Shown here: in pieces, positions 27,389-35,452 of the stretch
Layout: every line of letters starts with the position of its first letter
Numbering within the stretch: position 1 is the stretch's first letter
NCBI GenBank assembly: GCA_003211755.1
Contig: QCRS01000005.1
Coordinates: forward strand, 1-37,816
DNA from: Prochlorococcus sp. AG-463-F15
GTDB taxonomy: Bacteria; Cyanobacteriota; Cyanobacteriia; PCC-6307; Cyanobiaceae
Length of the DNA: 37,816 bases
Direction of reading: 5' to 3'
Translations under genes and position numbers: made by a program
Notes under the pieces: generated by a model
Database searches by the model: none
Seen by the model: the letters and a program-made list of their open reading frames with translations, nothing else
Told to the model about the DNA's origin: nothing

Positions 27389-28429
27389 CTATGGATAAGG
27401 GAGAGGAGGATTTTGGGGGTTTAATGGCCCTAGCATTGACCTAAGCTGCTTTGTCCTATTTAGTATTCTTTTGCTATCTTGACGCCGCCAGAGACTTCTA
27501 CCTAAGAGTATTGTTTCATCTAAATGCACCCAACCAAGACCACTAAGAAAGTTTGTTAAATATTCATCTTCTCTGGATGTTTCTAGAATTAAATTATTTC
27601 CTTTTCTAATTAAATTATTTAATATACCTGGAAGAACAATTGATATTCTTTCATCCCATGCAAGATCTCTCAATAATTCAATTGTTAATTGACCTTCAGA
27701 CCAATTTCGACATATTAAACCAGCTATAGCATTAGGCTTGTCTTTATTCTTAGGAATCAGTACTCCACTATAATCTCTATTTGATAGCAACAAGTCTCTC
27801 CATTGATGATCAATAAGTTGCCTTAAATGACTAGACTCACTAGCTTGTTGGAGCCGCAACAAATGATGTGCATTTACTTTATTTAGTTCTTGCCATTCAA
27901 AATCTTTGTACCACTCTTCTGTTGAATCTTCCCTTGTGTGATTTTGGATAAGGTTAGGCGGTGACCAGCAATTAAAAAATTTTAATGGTTGGAAGCCAAA
28001 ATCTCGAATAATATCAAGCTGATCCTTTTCAGTTGCTTTGCATTTGATTAACCAGCTTTGTGTCCTTAGATTTTCAGACTCTAAAACCTTAGCTATTAGA
28101 TTTTGTCTGATAAAAGTGTAAGAATATTCCTCTGGACATAAAAGCAATTCGGGGAAGCTTAACGTCCAGCATGTTCCGCGTAAATTGAAGGGTCTAATTA
28201 CTAATAAGGCTATTGGCTTTTCATTCTCAAGGGCCAATAAACAATTAGGGTTTCTAAGTGGAACCAGATCTGAAATCTTTTTTTCTAATTTTGATAGCCA
28301 ACTACGAAAAAGCATTAACTGAAGCCAGCCAAGTCGATTAGAAGGTTTGAGGGAGGTAAGCATGGATATGTGTCGCATATTTAGCGATTCCACGCGAAGA
28401 GGGCTATTCGATACCTCGTTCACGTCCAC
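27389..28429 (-). CDS. GNAT-like conserved hypothetical protein (346 aa)
   Basis: The sequence reads like a divergent, probably tandem acetyltransferase fold: an N-terminal half with [42 protein letters not shown] and a strand/helix pattern, and a C-terminal half ending in [22 protein letters not shown] and [11 protein letters not shown]. The acetyl-CoA pyrophosphate loop (Q/RxxGxG/A) is not evident, so catalytic activity is doubtful. I do not know a characterised homologue. The start is a GTG at 28429; a later ATG at the NMRHIS position is possible but would cut the first strand. It lies between the CofE-like gene and ruvX in the same direction, gap of 2 bp to ruvX. Confidence 0.7.
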   Translation of the reverse strand: MDVNEVSNSPLRVESLNMRHISMLTSLKPSNRLGWLQLMLFRSWLSKLEKKISDLVPLRNPNCLLALENEKPIALLVIRPFNLRGTCWTLSFPELLLCPEEYSYTFIRQNLIAKVLESENLRTQSWLIKCKATEKDQLDIIRDFGFQPLKFFNCWSPPNLIQNHTREDSTEEWYKDFEWQELNKVNAHHLLRLQQASESSHLRQLIDHQWRDLLLSNRDYSGVLIPKNKDKPNAIAGLICRNWSEGQLTIELLRDLAWDERISIVLPGILNNLIRKGNNLILETSREDEYLTNFLSGLGWVHLDETILLGRSLWRRQDSKRILNRTKQLRSMLGPLNPQNPPLPYP

Positions 28430-28484
28430 TCCATGATTCTTGTGATCAATCTATCCACATCAGAAGATTTTGCTTTTAGTTTGT

Positions 28485-29702
28485 TTAGCAAGGTCTAACT
28501 AGTACAAGAGGTGTTTGTTCATTTGCATTGCCCGCAGGGTTCTTGCGTAAAGCTTTTTGTAAAAAAGCTTTCTTGCAATTTCGACTTGCCGCAAGAATTT
28601 TCACTCTACCTAGATCATTCACATCAACTATGGCAACATTAATTCCCAGTATTTTTGAAAGCATTTCACATATTTTCCTAGGTTCCTTAGGTCCAAGGAC
28701 AATAGTTTGGTCATAAGGGGGGGTTGTGCCAGTGATGTCATCAATTAACCTGGCTTGATCACCTGCAATTCTATAAAAGAGTCCCTTTATTCCAATGCAT
28801 TTTCCTGCCAGTCCAATTAGGAATGAAAGGAGGATTCTTGAAGGCCCTACTATATCTATTAGTGTTTGTAGCCCACAGGCAGTTGCGAGACTACTTGTTG
28901 GGTGGAATCCACGGCATAAAAGCTTCGAAACAAATCCCGGATTTACAGTGCTTGGATGTAAATAGCGACCTTGCATTATTGCTAGTGGTGTCTCACCTAT
29001 TGTGAGGACATCTCCAGGTTTAACTATAGAACTTACATAGGTACTCATTACCTCAATAATATCATCATTGGTCCCAAGTATATGTGTCTTAATAGGTAGC
29101 AATTGAAAGTGTTTATATTGTTGGAAATATGCCTTTTTATTTGTTAGTGGAGCAGGTCTTTGTAGAGGAATTACAGCCCCTTGCTGCATTTCTAGCCTTC
29201 CAAAGGGTCCATAATTAACCCAATCAATATTGATCCAGATATTCTCAACGATGGATATTGAACTTAAAGAGTCAGAGTCATATAAGTCCAACTTGACATA
29301 AGCACGTGTATGTTTTTTGGATTTAATTATATAGGCTTGCCAGTAATTGTCTTTTCGTGGATCTTCATCAGGGTGATAAGTAGTTATACTTGTCCTAGTA
29401 TTGATTTCGTTCACTCCTTCCTTGCCTAATAATATTGGTCTTATTTCAAGTTCAGGAACCATTACTTCCATTCTTGAATGCGGGTTACTAATCTCAATCC
29501 ATCCAGCAACTTGTATACCATAATCTGTTTTTGTGATATCCCAGTCGCATGTCTTCAATTTAAGAGGAGAGGAAGGTCTTAATCGATGATTGAGTTCTAT
29601 CCAGAAAATAAGAATACCGAGAAATATTAGAGGCCAAGTTAAGCTTGGTATATCAATAGTTGATTTGATTCCTTGTATTATTTCTTGTGGAGTAATCGAC
29701 AT
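28485..29702 (-). CDS. CofE-like (F420-0:glutamyl ligase family) membrane-anchored protein
   Basis: The 405-residue protein has one N-terminal membrane segment (about 20-36), an approximately 150-residue cyanobacterial beta-rich domain (DWDITKTDYGIQVAGWIEISN onward), and a C-terminal region resembling the F420-0:gamma-glutamyl ligase family. Visible there are LPIKTHILGTNDDIIEVM, VKPGDVLTIGETPLAIMQGR, GLFYRIAGDQARLIDDITGT and IVDVNDLGRVKILAAS. No other F420 biosynthesis gene is in the window and picocyanobacteria are not known F420 makers, so the true substrate is probably different. It sits between the lumenal thioredoxin-fold gene and the GNAT-like gene on minus. Confidence 0.78.
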   Translation of the reverse strand: MSITPQEIIQGIKSTIDIPSLTWPLIFLGILIFWIELNHRLRPSSPLKLKTCDWDITKTDYGIQVAGWIEISNPHSRMEVMVPELEIRPILLGKEGVNEINTRTSITTYHPDEDPRKDNYWQAYIIKSKKHTRAYVKLDLYDSDSLSSISIVENIWINIDWVNYGPFGRLEMQQGAVIPLQRPAPLTNKKAYFQQYKHFQLLPIKTHILGTNDDIIEVMSTYVSSIVKPGDVLTIGETPLAIMQGRYLHPSTVNPGFVSKLLCRGFHPTSSLATACGLQTLIDIVGPSRILLSFLIGLAGKCIGIKGLFYRIAGDQARLIDDITGTTPPYDQTIVLGPKEPRKICEMLSKILGINVAIVDVNDLGRVKILAASRNCKKAFLQKALRKNPAGNANEQTPLVLVRPC

Positions 29703-29757
29703 ATCAAAAATGGGCTGAAAAATTAGTTAAATATACATTAGGATTTTTATTGAGTTA

Positions 29758-30312
29758 CTAGCGTGGATTCGTGTAGCCCTCTTTTTCTGGTTCGCTGTTG
29801 TATTCATTGAGCTTTTTGATTTGTATAGAAAATGAGGGTTGATCAAGACCTGTTGCCAGACTGATTGCCTTGTTAATTGCTTCTATAGGCACTTGTCCAT
29901 CCTCGTCCAATAAAACTTCACCTTGACCATTGAGCACAACGACTTGTGGAATATTGCCACGCCAGTAAAAAGCTTCTTGTCTAGGATCGTTGCTTTCAAT
30001 GCCTTGAAGTTCATCAGTGGTAATTGGTATCAAATCTATAGTTGACTTCCAAAGGAGCTTTAAAGCTGAAACTACTGGAGCAAATGCTTTACTTGTTGCA
30101 CTGTCATCTAAGTAGTAGACAATTACACTAGTTCTCTTCTTATCAAGTGAACTAGAGATTTTGTTAGGGGGTGGTACTAAGGAACCATTGCCGGCATAGA
30201 TGGGAAATATATTGCCGTCATAGCTATTTGTTTCTCTTGCTGCCTTTGCTCCATTGGCAAATAAAAGTATGCTGAGGCTGATAATTAATATTGAAGTGAG
30301 CAGTTGAGACAT
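29758..30312 (-). CDS. Exported thioredoxin-fold protein without CxxC
   Basis: The 184-residue precursor has a clear signal peptide (LLTSILIISLSILLFANGAKA, predicted cut after AKA) and a mature domain with a thioredoxin-like pattern: VIVYYLDDSATSKAFAPVVSALK at the place of the active-site helix and GNIPQVVVLNGQGEVLLDEDG with the cis-proline strand. There is no CxxC, and no cysteine in the mature part, so it cannot be a thiol-disulfide reductase. It should act in the thylakoid lumen or periplasm, perhaps as a structural or assembly factor (inference). It lies between the Ycf55-like gene and the CofE-like gene. Confidence 0.75.
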   Translation of the reverse strand: MSQLLTSILIISLSILLFANGAKAARETNSYDGNIFPIYAGNGSLVPPPNKISSSLDKKRTSVIVYYLDDSATSKAFAPVVSALKLLWKSTIDLIPITTDELQGIESNDPRQEAFYWRGNIPQVVVLNGQGEVLLDEDGQVPIEAINKAISLATGLDQPSFSIQIKKLNEYNSEPEKEGYTNPR

Positions 30313-30355
30313 TTTAAAAAGAGGGTTGAGATCAGTTGGAAGATTATCTATTCTG

Positions 30356-30372
30356 TTCGGTAAAAAACCGAA
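30356..30372. repeat. Perfect 6-bp hairpin between the Ycf55-like and lumenal genes
   Basis: TTCGGT and ACCGAA flank a five-A loop, 9 bp after the Ycf55-like stop and 44 bp before the next start on minus. No T run follows on the minus strand, so termination is uncertain; it could mark mRNA processing between the two genes. Confidence 0.35.
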
Positions 30373-30381
30373 AAAGCTTTT

Positions 30382-32055
30382 TTAGTTTCTGCTAAGGCTT
30401 CTTCCCATACCTTGAGCAATACCTCGTCCTACAAGTCCTATTGCTCTTCCTATTACTTGTGTAAGAACGATGACCATCAAGTCACCTGTCTTTCTTATTA
30501 ATGTTTGTATTTGTGGAGCCAACGCATCTCTTACTTCTACTAACAATGCCACTTGCTGTTGCCACCATCCAAGTTTTTTAAGCTCTTCATCCCGAGGTTC
30601 TGTAATCAATGTTGGCTTTATATTACCTTTACTGACTTGATAAAATAGACGTTTACTTTCGTAGAGTTGTATTGGTATTTGGATAAGATTTTGCCAACGA
30701 CTTTGACTATTTAATTGGTTTCGTAATCTTTCAAGTTCACGTGTTGAGATGAGTTGGGGATTAAGAAGATAGCTTCTTAACTCTGGCCATTGTCCACAGA
30801 TCTCTATTACCTCTGCACTTATAAGTTCAGCAGTTCTTATTAGCCAGTTGCTAATAAACATCTTAAGTTGCATTAGTGCACGTGGGTCATCAGCCGGTAG
30901 GAGTTGTCCTTCTACTATTAAAGGCTTATTTGTTAATAAGGGGCCTAGCATTTGTCCCACTTCAGGCAATTCATTGTCAATACTGGAAAAATCTGCTGCA
31001 GCTAATAAATGCTCTCCAACTGGAGTCAGCTCACCCTTCAGGGGCAATCTGACGTAACTTCCAGCCATTGACCTAAGAGCTTGTTGCCGAAGTTCTGGCT
31101 GAAGCTCACCCCAATCTTTTTTATAAGAGATTTTTTTATCTTCAACTTTGCGTAGTCTTTTAACTACTTGGTCTAGTTGATTTAGTAGAGCAATTAGTAG
31201 ACCTTTTTGCCTGGATGAACTTAATGCTTCAATTGCAAGAATTGATCCTGTGGAATTAATCAATCCCCCCTGTATAGATTCTTCTAGTTGTTCCTTAATT
31301 ACCTTCCATACTGCAATTGCATCTCTCTTCTTAAGACTTATACTTGTACCAAACTCTTCTTGTAGTGGAAAACCTGTTGCGCCAATTCCTGAGTTCGAAT
31401 TATTTATTGGAGTTTGATTTGTTTCCAGAGGGTCTATACCAAGTTGAACTGGCCCCCAAAGCCAATAAAGAAGATTTTTAGAAGTACTCAACTCTCTTTT
31501 ACGACCAAAGAGAAGAAGTTCCTTAAACGAATTCTGGGGAGGTGGGTTTAAAAGACGGTCTAGGTTTTGGATCTCATTGTTGATTTGTTGAATCCCGCTT
31601 ATTAGCAACCATTGACCCAGACCCATAGTTGTTGGAATTGTGTACTTTTCGTTTGCTTCTTGATCTTTTAGGCGGACTACTCGCCCTCCTCCTAAAAGTG
31701 TATTAATTGATTCTCTTAAAGTCTCCAGGTCTGGATCTTGTAGTAGACCTGGACAGTCAAATTGTAGAAATTCATTCGTTTTCAGTTTGAGTTTTTTTGG
31801 AAGTATGAGTAGAACTGGGGCTGGTTTCCAATATTCTTGAAGAAGTCTAAGTTCAAGCTGGACAGAAGTTGGCATATCTAGAGTCTCTATTGACCAGATC
31901 ACCAGGCTTGGGTGTCTAGAGAGTTGATCCCTTCTAAGAAATACTTCTAGTTGCGGATCAGCATTAGTTAATTGAACTGCAAGTGATTCCCCTAATAAAT
32001 TGGGAGCCAGTAAGAGAATCTGTTTTGAAACTCCCTCAGTCAAATTGGTCACCAC
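30382..32055 (-). CDS. Ycf55-like (DUF3685) protein with pseudo-receiver N-terminus
   Basis: The 557-residue protein resembles the plastid/cyanobacterial Ycf55 (DUF3685) family. Residues about 10-120 look like a receiver domain that has lost its phosphorylation site: ILLLAPNLLGESLAVQL, LVIWSIETLDMPTS in place of the Asp strand, and VLLILPKKLKLK. The rest is helical, with the conserved RQQALRSMAGSYVRLP and a C-terminal GWWQQQVALLVEVRDALAPQIQ. Function is not established. The start is GTG (32055), with a second GTG next. The 117 bp upstream to hisA contain a 12-bp inverted repeat. Confidence 0.75.
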   Translation of the reverse strand: MVTNLTEGVSKQILLLAPNLLGESLAVQLTNADPQLEVFLRRDQLSRHPSLVIWSIETLDMPTSVQLELRLLQEYWKPAPVLLILPKKLKLKTNEFLQFDCPGLLQDPDLETLRESINTLLGGGRVVRLKDQEANEKYTIPTTMGLGQWLLISGIQQINNEIQNLDRLLNPPPQNSFKELLLFGRKRELSTSKNLLYWLWGPVQLGIDPLETNQTPINNSNSGIGATGFPLQEEFGTSISLKKRDAIAVWKVIKEQLEESIQGGLINSTGSILAIEALSSSRQKGLLIALLNQLDQVVKRLRKVEDKKISYKKDWGELQPELRQQALRSMAGSYVRLPLKGELTPVGEHLLAAADFSSIDNELPEVGQMLGPLLTNKPLIVEGQLLPADDPRALMQLKMFISNWLIRTAELISAEVIEICGQWPELRSYLLNPQLISTRELERLRNQLNSQSRWQNLIQIPIQLYESKRLFYQVSKGNIKPTLITEPRDEELKKLGWWQQQVALLVEVRDALAPQIQTLIRKTGDLMVIVLTQVIGRAIGLVGRGIAQGMGRSLSRN

Positions 32056-32056
32056 T

Positions 32057-32184
32057 TATTTCGCATAGTCATAAGGTAACGAGAGTTAAGCAAATACTCC
32101 AGCCCCGTTTGTTGATTAAATCAAACAAGCCCCTTTTTGATTCCTTTTGTTTCTTAGCTAATAAGTTTGATGCTATGCGAAATA
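32057..32184. repeat. 12-bp inverted repeat joining hisA stop and ycf55-like start
   Basis: TATTTCGCATAG (32057-32068) and its exact reverse complement CTATGCGAAATA (32173-32184) lie 104 bp apart. One arm encodes the last codons of hisA including its stop; the other sits just upstream of the Ycf55-like GTG. Between them a smaller stem (TTGAT/ATCAA with flanking TTGTT/AACAA) can form. Confidence 0.5.
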
Positions 32185-32940
32185 GGTTTCAGTTCCTGCC
32201 TCATCTTGTATCTGCCCATTTTTGATAGCCTTTATGCTCTCTCGAAGGTCTACTGATCCATCATATAAAGCTCTGCCGACTATAACCCCTTTGACTCCAA
32301 TGGGTTCTAGTGTAAGAAGAGCGATTAAATCAGCAATACAACCTACGCCTCCTGACGCAATTACTGGGACCGAGCTTGCGGATGCCATATCCTTCATTGC
32401 TTGCAGGTTGGGACCTGCAAGGGTTCCATCTTTGGAAATATCAGTACTAATAATCGCTGCTATCCCAGAATCCTGAAAACTTCTTGCTAAGTCAGTCGCA
32501 TCAACATTGCTTTGATTTATCCATCCACGAGTGGCAACTTTTCCTCCTTTTGCATCTATCCCTACAATAATTTTTTTTGGATAGCGCTTGGCCAGAACCT
32601 TTACTAGGTCAGGCTGTTCAATAGAAACAGTGCCAAGAATGACTCTATCAATACCGTATTCAATCAACGCTTCTACTCTTTCAGGTGTACGTATCCCGCC
32701 TCCAATTTGAATAGGTATATCTAAAGCGGTTGTGATTTTTTTAATACTTTCATCATTTACGGGTAACCCGGTTTTAGCTCCGTCCAGGTCGACTAAGTGC
32801 AAACGAGTGGCTCCTTCTTTTTGCCAGGCAAGAGCTTGTTTGACTGGGTCATTACTGAACTGTGTGACTTTGTTGTAATCACCTTGATTGAGCCTTACAC
32901 AATTGCCTTCCAGCAGATCAATGGCTGGGATGATTTCCAT
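32173..32940 (-). CDS. hisA: ProFAR isomerase (HisA)
   Basis: Isomerises phosphoribosylformimino-AICAR-phosphate in histidine synthesis. The TIM-barrel protein has MEIIPAIDLLEGNCVRLNQGDY with the catalytic Asp8, the phosphate motif IQIGGGIR, VDAKGGKVATRGW-type strand (GIDAKGGKVATRGW), the second Asp in ISTDISKDGTLAGPN, and VIASGGVG near the end. I place the start at the ATG 32940 (255 residues); the ORF-track version adds 55 unconserved residues that run into the divergent gene. No other his gene is nearby. It heads the long minus-strand run. Confidence 0.97.
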   Translation of the reverse strand: MEIIPAIDLLEGNCVRLNQGDYNKVTQFSNDPVKQALAWQKEGATRLHLVDLDGAKTGLPVNDESIKKITTALDIPIQIGGGIRTPERVEALIEYGIDRVILGTVSIEQPDLVKVLAKRYPKKIIVGIDAKGGKVATRGWINQSNVDATDLARSFQDSGIAAIISTDISKDGTLAGPNLQAMKDMASASSVPVIASGGVGCIADLIALLTLEPIGVKGVIVGRALYDGSVDLRESIKAIKNGQIQDEAGTETYFA

Positions 32941-33037
32941 AATTGGTTTTTGGGCCTTATAACCATCCTGAATGTCCATGGTGTTGTTCGGATAAATAAT
33001 TACGCGCTTGAATGGTGGAATGAATTGATTTGCTGCT

Positions 33038-33958
33038 TTGAAGACACTTGTTCTGGGTGGAACGCGTTTTGTTGGAAAGGCCTTGGTATCTGCTTTGTAC
33101 GCCAAGGGCCATCAAATAACTATTTTCACCCGCGGGAATCGTCCAATTCCAGACAATGTTGATCATTTAAAGGGTGATAGGACCTCTATCGAAGGTCTCA
33201 AAACATTGAAGGGAAGAGAATTTGATGTGATTGCAGATGTTTCTGGAAGGACTCTTTCAGATACCCAAAGAGTTTTGGAGTTAACTGGTATGCCAAAACA
33301 TAGATTCCTTTATGTGAGTTCTGCTGGTGTTTATAAAAGTTCCAAATTTTGGCCTATTGATGAAGCAAGTGAAATAGATCCATCTAGTAGACACTCTGGT
33401 AAGGCTGATACAGAGAATTGGTTATTGCAGGAAGATATACCATTCACAAGTTTTAGACCAACATATATTTATGGGCCTGGTAATTACAATCCTATTGAAA
33501 GATGGTTTTTTGACAGAATCATTAATAATCGTCCAATCCCAATTCCAGGTGATGGTAAATTTCTCACTCAATTGGGACATGTCAGCGATCTATCTGAAGC
33601 AATGTCAAGAAGTTTGGATATTGATGCTTCAAGGCAAATGATATACAACTGCTCTAGTAAAAAAGCCGTAACTTTTGATGGTTTAGTTGAAACAGCAGCA
33701 TTGATATGCGGTAAAGAATTAGGTCAGATAGATATTCGTCTATTTGACTATTCACGCCTAGATCCAAAGGCAAGAAAGGCCTTCCCATTACGCATTGGAC
33801 ATTTTTATACAGATATAAGCCGTATTGAAAAGGACTTGGGTTGGACGCCAAAGTATGATTTAAAAAAAGGATTGTTAGATAGTTATAAGAACGACTATCT
33901 ATTATCCCCTACTCAAAAATTTGACTTTAGCTCTGATGACTCGTTGATTGGAGATTGA
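33038..33958 (+). CDS. CSP41-like NAD-dependent epimerase-fold protein
   Basis: A 306-residue atypical SDR of the kind related to plastid CSP41 (RNA-binding protein). It has the Rossmann motif LVLGGTRFVGKALVSALYAKGH, the SSAGVY serine region, and RPTYIYGPGNYNPIERWFFDRI. The catalytic YxxxK is not preserved: the spot reads RHSGK, keeping only the lysine, as in CSP41 proteins, so an RNA-stabilising role is more likely than sugar epimerisation (inference from family). The start is TTG at 33038, since the P-loop-like glycine motif follows at once and no ATG precedes it. It is divergent from hisA (97 bp) and overlaps pgsA tail-to-tail by 32 bp. Confidence 0.85.
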   Translation: MKTLVLGGTRFVGKALVSALYAKGHQITIFTRGNRPIPDNVDHLKGDRTSIEGLKTLKGREFDVIADVSGRTLSDTQRVLELTGMPKHRFLYVSSAGVYKSSKFWPIDEASEIDPSSRHSGKADTENWLLQEDIPFTSFRPTYIYGPGNYNPIERWFFDRIINNRPIPIPGDGKFLTQLGHVSDLSEAMSRSLDIDASRQMIYNCSSKKAVTFDGLVETAALICGKELGQIDIRLFDYSRLDPKARKAFPLRIGHFYTDISRIEKDLGWTPKYDLKKGLLDSYKNDYLLSPTQKFDFSSDDSLIGD

Positions 33959-34493
33959 GATACTTCAAGGCTGAAAAGATAGCAAAGAATAAAGAAGGCC
34001 AGAAGAGATAATAACCTAACTCACGAAGATTATCTGAAAACGAAATCCCTCCCCAACTATAAGGCCAAATCATTAAAAGAATACTTGAAAATTGAAGGAT
34101 TGTTTTAACTTTCCCACCCATAGAAGCTGGACCACCAAGCAGGTTAGAAGAACGCCATCCTGAAATTATTAGTTCACGTGAGATTAACAGCCATATTGCC
34201 CACAACGGAATCACTAAATCTCTTGCAAGATAGATTAAGGGTGCAACTAAGAGAATCTTATCTGCTAAGGGATCTAGACGGGCTCCCCATATAGTTCCAC
34301 CTCCAGCTTTCCTTGCTAGATATCCATCTGCCATATCACTGACTGCTCCAAGAGAAATTAAAACCCAAGCGATGGAGTTATCACCTCTCTGGAGAGCCAC
34401 AATTACTGGTATTCCTACAGCAAAGCGAAATAAGGTGAGGAAGTTTGCAAGCTTTCGCAAGTGAATTACTCTTCCTATGTCATTTGGGCTCAT
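33927..34493 (-). CDS. pgsA: CDP-diacylglycerol-glycerol-3-phosphate 3-phosphatidyltransferase
   Basis: Forms phosphatidylglycerol phosphate from CDP-diacylglycerol and glycerol 3-phosphate; phosphatidylglycerol is essential for photosystems. The 188-residue integral membrane protein has the CDP-alcohol phosphotransferase signature DMADGYLARKAGGGTIWGARLDPLADK, matching DG(x)2AR(x)8G(x)3D(x)3D with a spacing slightly longer than minimal, and about five to six helices. Its 3' end overlaps the convergent CSP41-like gene by 32 bp, so the transcripts share antisense ends. The ATG at 34493 is used; a later in-frame TTG (LRKLANFL) is also possible. Confidence 0.93.
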   Translation of the reverse strand: MSPNDIGRVIHLRKLANFLTLFRFAVGIPVIVALQRGDNSIAWVLISLGAVSDMADGYLARKAGGGTIWGARLDPLADKILLVAPLIYLARDLVIPLWAIWLLISRELIISGWRSSNLLGGPASMGGKVKTILQFSSILLMIWPYSWGGISFSDNLRELGYYLFWPSLFFAIFSALKYLNLQSTSHQS

Positions 34494-34536
34494 AATGGCT
34501 TAAAAGATTTTAAACAAATTTATTAAGGATCAATCA

Positions 34537-34568
34537 TTGCACTTATGTTTGCCAGATGCGATTATAAT
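34537..34568 (+). promoter_or_regulatory. Probable promoter of the 26-aa peptide gene
   Basis: A perfect TATAAT (34563-34568) lies 23 bp before the ATG of the small ORF. A TTGCAC element 20 bp upstream of it is a fair -35, although the spacing is a few bases longer than ideal. Confidence 0.55.
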
Positions 34569-34591
34569 GTATATATCTAGATATTTTTGCA

Positions 34592-34672
34592 ATGACAATC
34601 TTTTTACTTCTGGTTTTGGTAACATCACTAGTAGCAATGACATATATAGTACGTCGACTAGAGCAACAGTGA
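34592..34672 (+). CDS. 26-residue single-pass membrane peptide (too short for the ORF track)
   Basis: The ATG frame encodes MTIFLLLVLVTSLVAMTYIV followed by RRLEQQ and a TGA. It is one hydrophobic helix of about 18-20 residues with a short charged tail, the architecture of the tiny subunits of photosystems, cytochrome b6f and NDH-1. I cannot match it to a named subunit (it is not PetG, PetN, PsbM, PsbT, PsbI or PsaM by sequence as I know them). It stands alone in a 256-bp gap between pgsA and a minus-strand gene, behind a TATAAT box. No ribosome binding site is seen, which is common here. Confidence 0.5.
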   Translation: MTIFLLLVLVTSLVAMTYIVRRLEQQ

Positions 34673-34749
34673 AGGGTATAACTCCTTATTAACTTTTTCT
34701 ATAACTTTGATTTATTAGTTATTTTTCCAGGTTACCCAAAATGTAAATT

Positions 34750-35286
34750 CTATTCTATTTCGCTAGGCAAATCAGTTAATTGACAATGAAGTACTGCTAA
34801 TGCTTCATTTGGAAGACCTAGAAACTTGTCTAACAACTTGTTCCCGGTTTGATCGATTACTGCCAAACCAACAACGGTTGTCTGAAAAACATCACTTAGA
34901 GGAAAGCTATTTATATCTTTCCTGCTGCCTTTTACATCTCTGTTGTGTAAACATGTCCTAACTACTAGTTTAGGTGCTTTTAATATTGATAATATTGAAA
35001 AGTTAAAATGTGCCGTAAATACTAGTGATAAATCCCCAGTTATAATATCTAAATAACCTTTAAGCTCCTGAGTTGAGATAGTTATTTCTAAGCCTGGTAA
35101 CATTGGTATTCCAATAAACTTCGTAGTACGCCAATTTAAGGAAGGGATCTCAAAGTTATTTGGATCAAAGACTATACTGTACTTACCTATTCCACCCTTT
35201 GAAATAAGAATAGCTTCTCCACCTCCTCCTCTTGCATCATATTCAAACTTTGGGTAACTCCCTATCGATAACTCGCAATTCTTCAT
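34750..35286 (-). CDS. Conserved hypothetical protein (178 aa)
   Basis: A soluble, beta-rich protein with no catalytic motif I recognise. Landmarks are the glycine run DARGGGGEAILISKGGIGKYSIVFD near the N-terminus, IPMLPGLEITISTQELKGYLD in the middle, and a C-terminal DVFQTTVVGLAVIDQTGNKLLDKFLGLPNEALAVL. I choose the ATG at 35286 (MKNCELSIGSY), because the five extra residues of the track start look like leader. It lies divergent from the PPC-glutaredoxin gene with about 165 bp between starts, and downstream of nothing on its strand, so it is probably a single-gene unit. Normal codon use supports it. Confidence 0.7.
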   Translation of the reverse strand: MKNCELSIGSYPKFEYDARGGGGEAILISKGGIGKYSIVFDPNNFEIPSLNWRTTKFIGIPMLPGLEITISTQELKGYLDIITGDLSLVFTAHFNFSILSILKAPKLVVRTCLHNRDVKGSRKDINSFPLSDVFQTTVVGLAVIDQTGNKLLDKFLGLPNEALAVLHCQLTDLPSEIE

Positions 35287-35452
35287 GCTTTTTAGATACA
35301 TACCTTTCGTTAATGATTTCCTAGTAGATTATTAGTATTTATCACTTGTTCTAAAGCTTCCTCTAAGGTTTGTAGCTAATCAAAGGATTTCTATAAGGGA
35401 AGAGCTGTTCTTTGACGTAGTCTCTTAATCTTGAATAAACAAAGAGGTTTTT

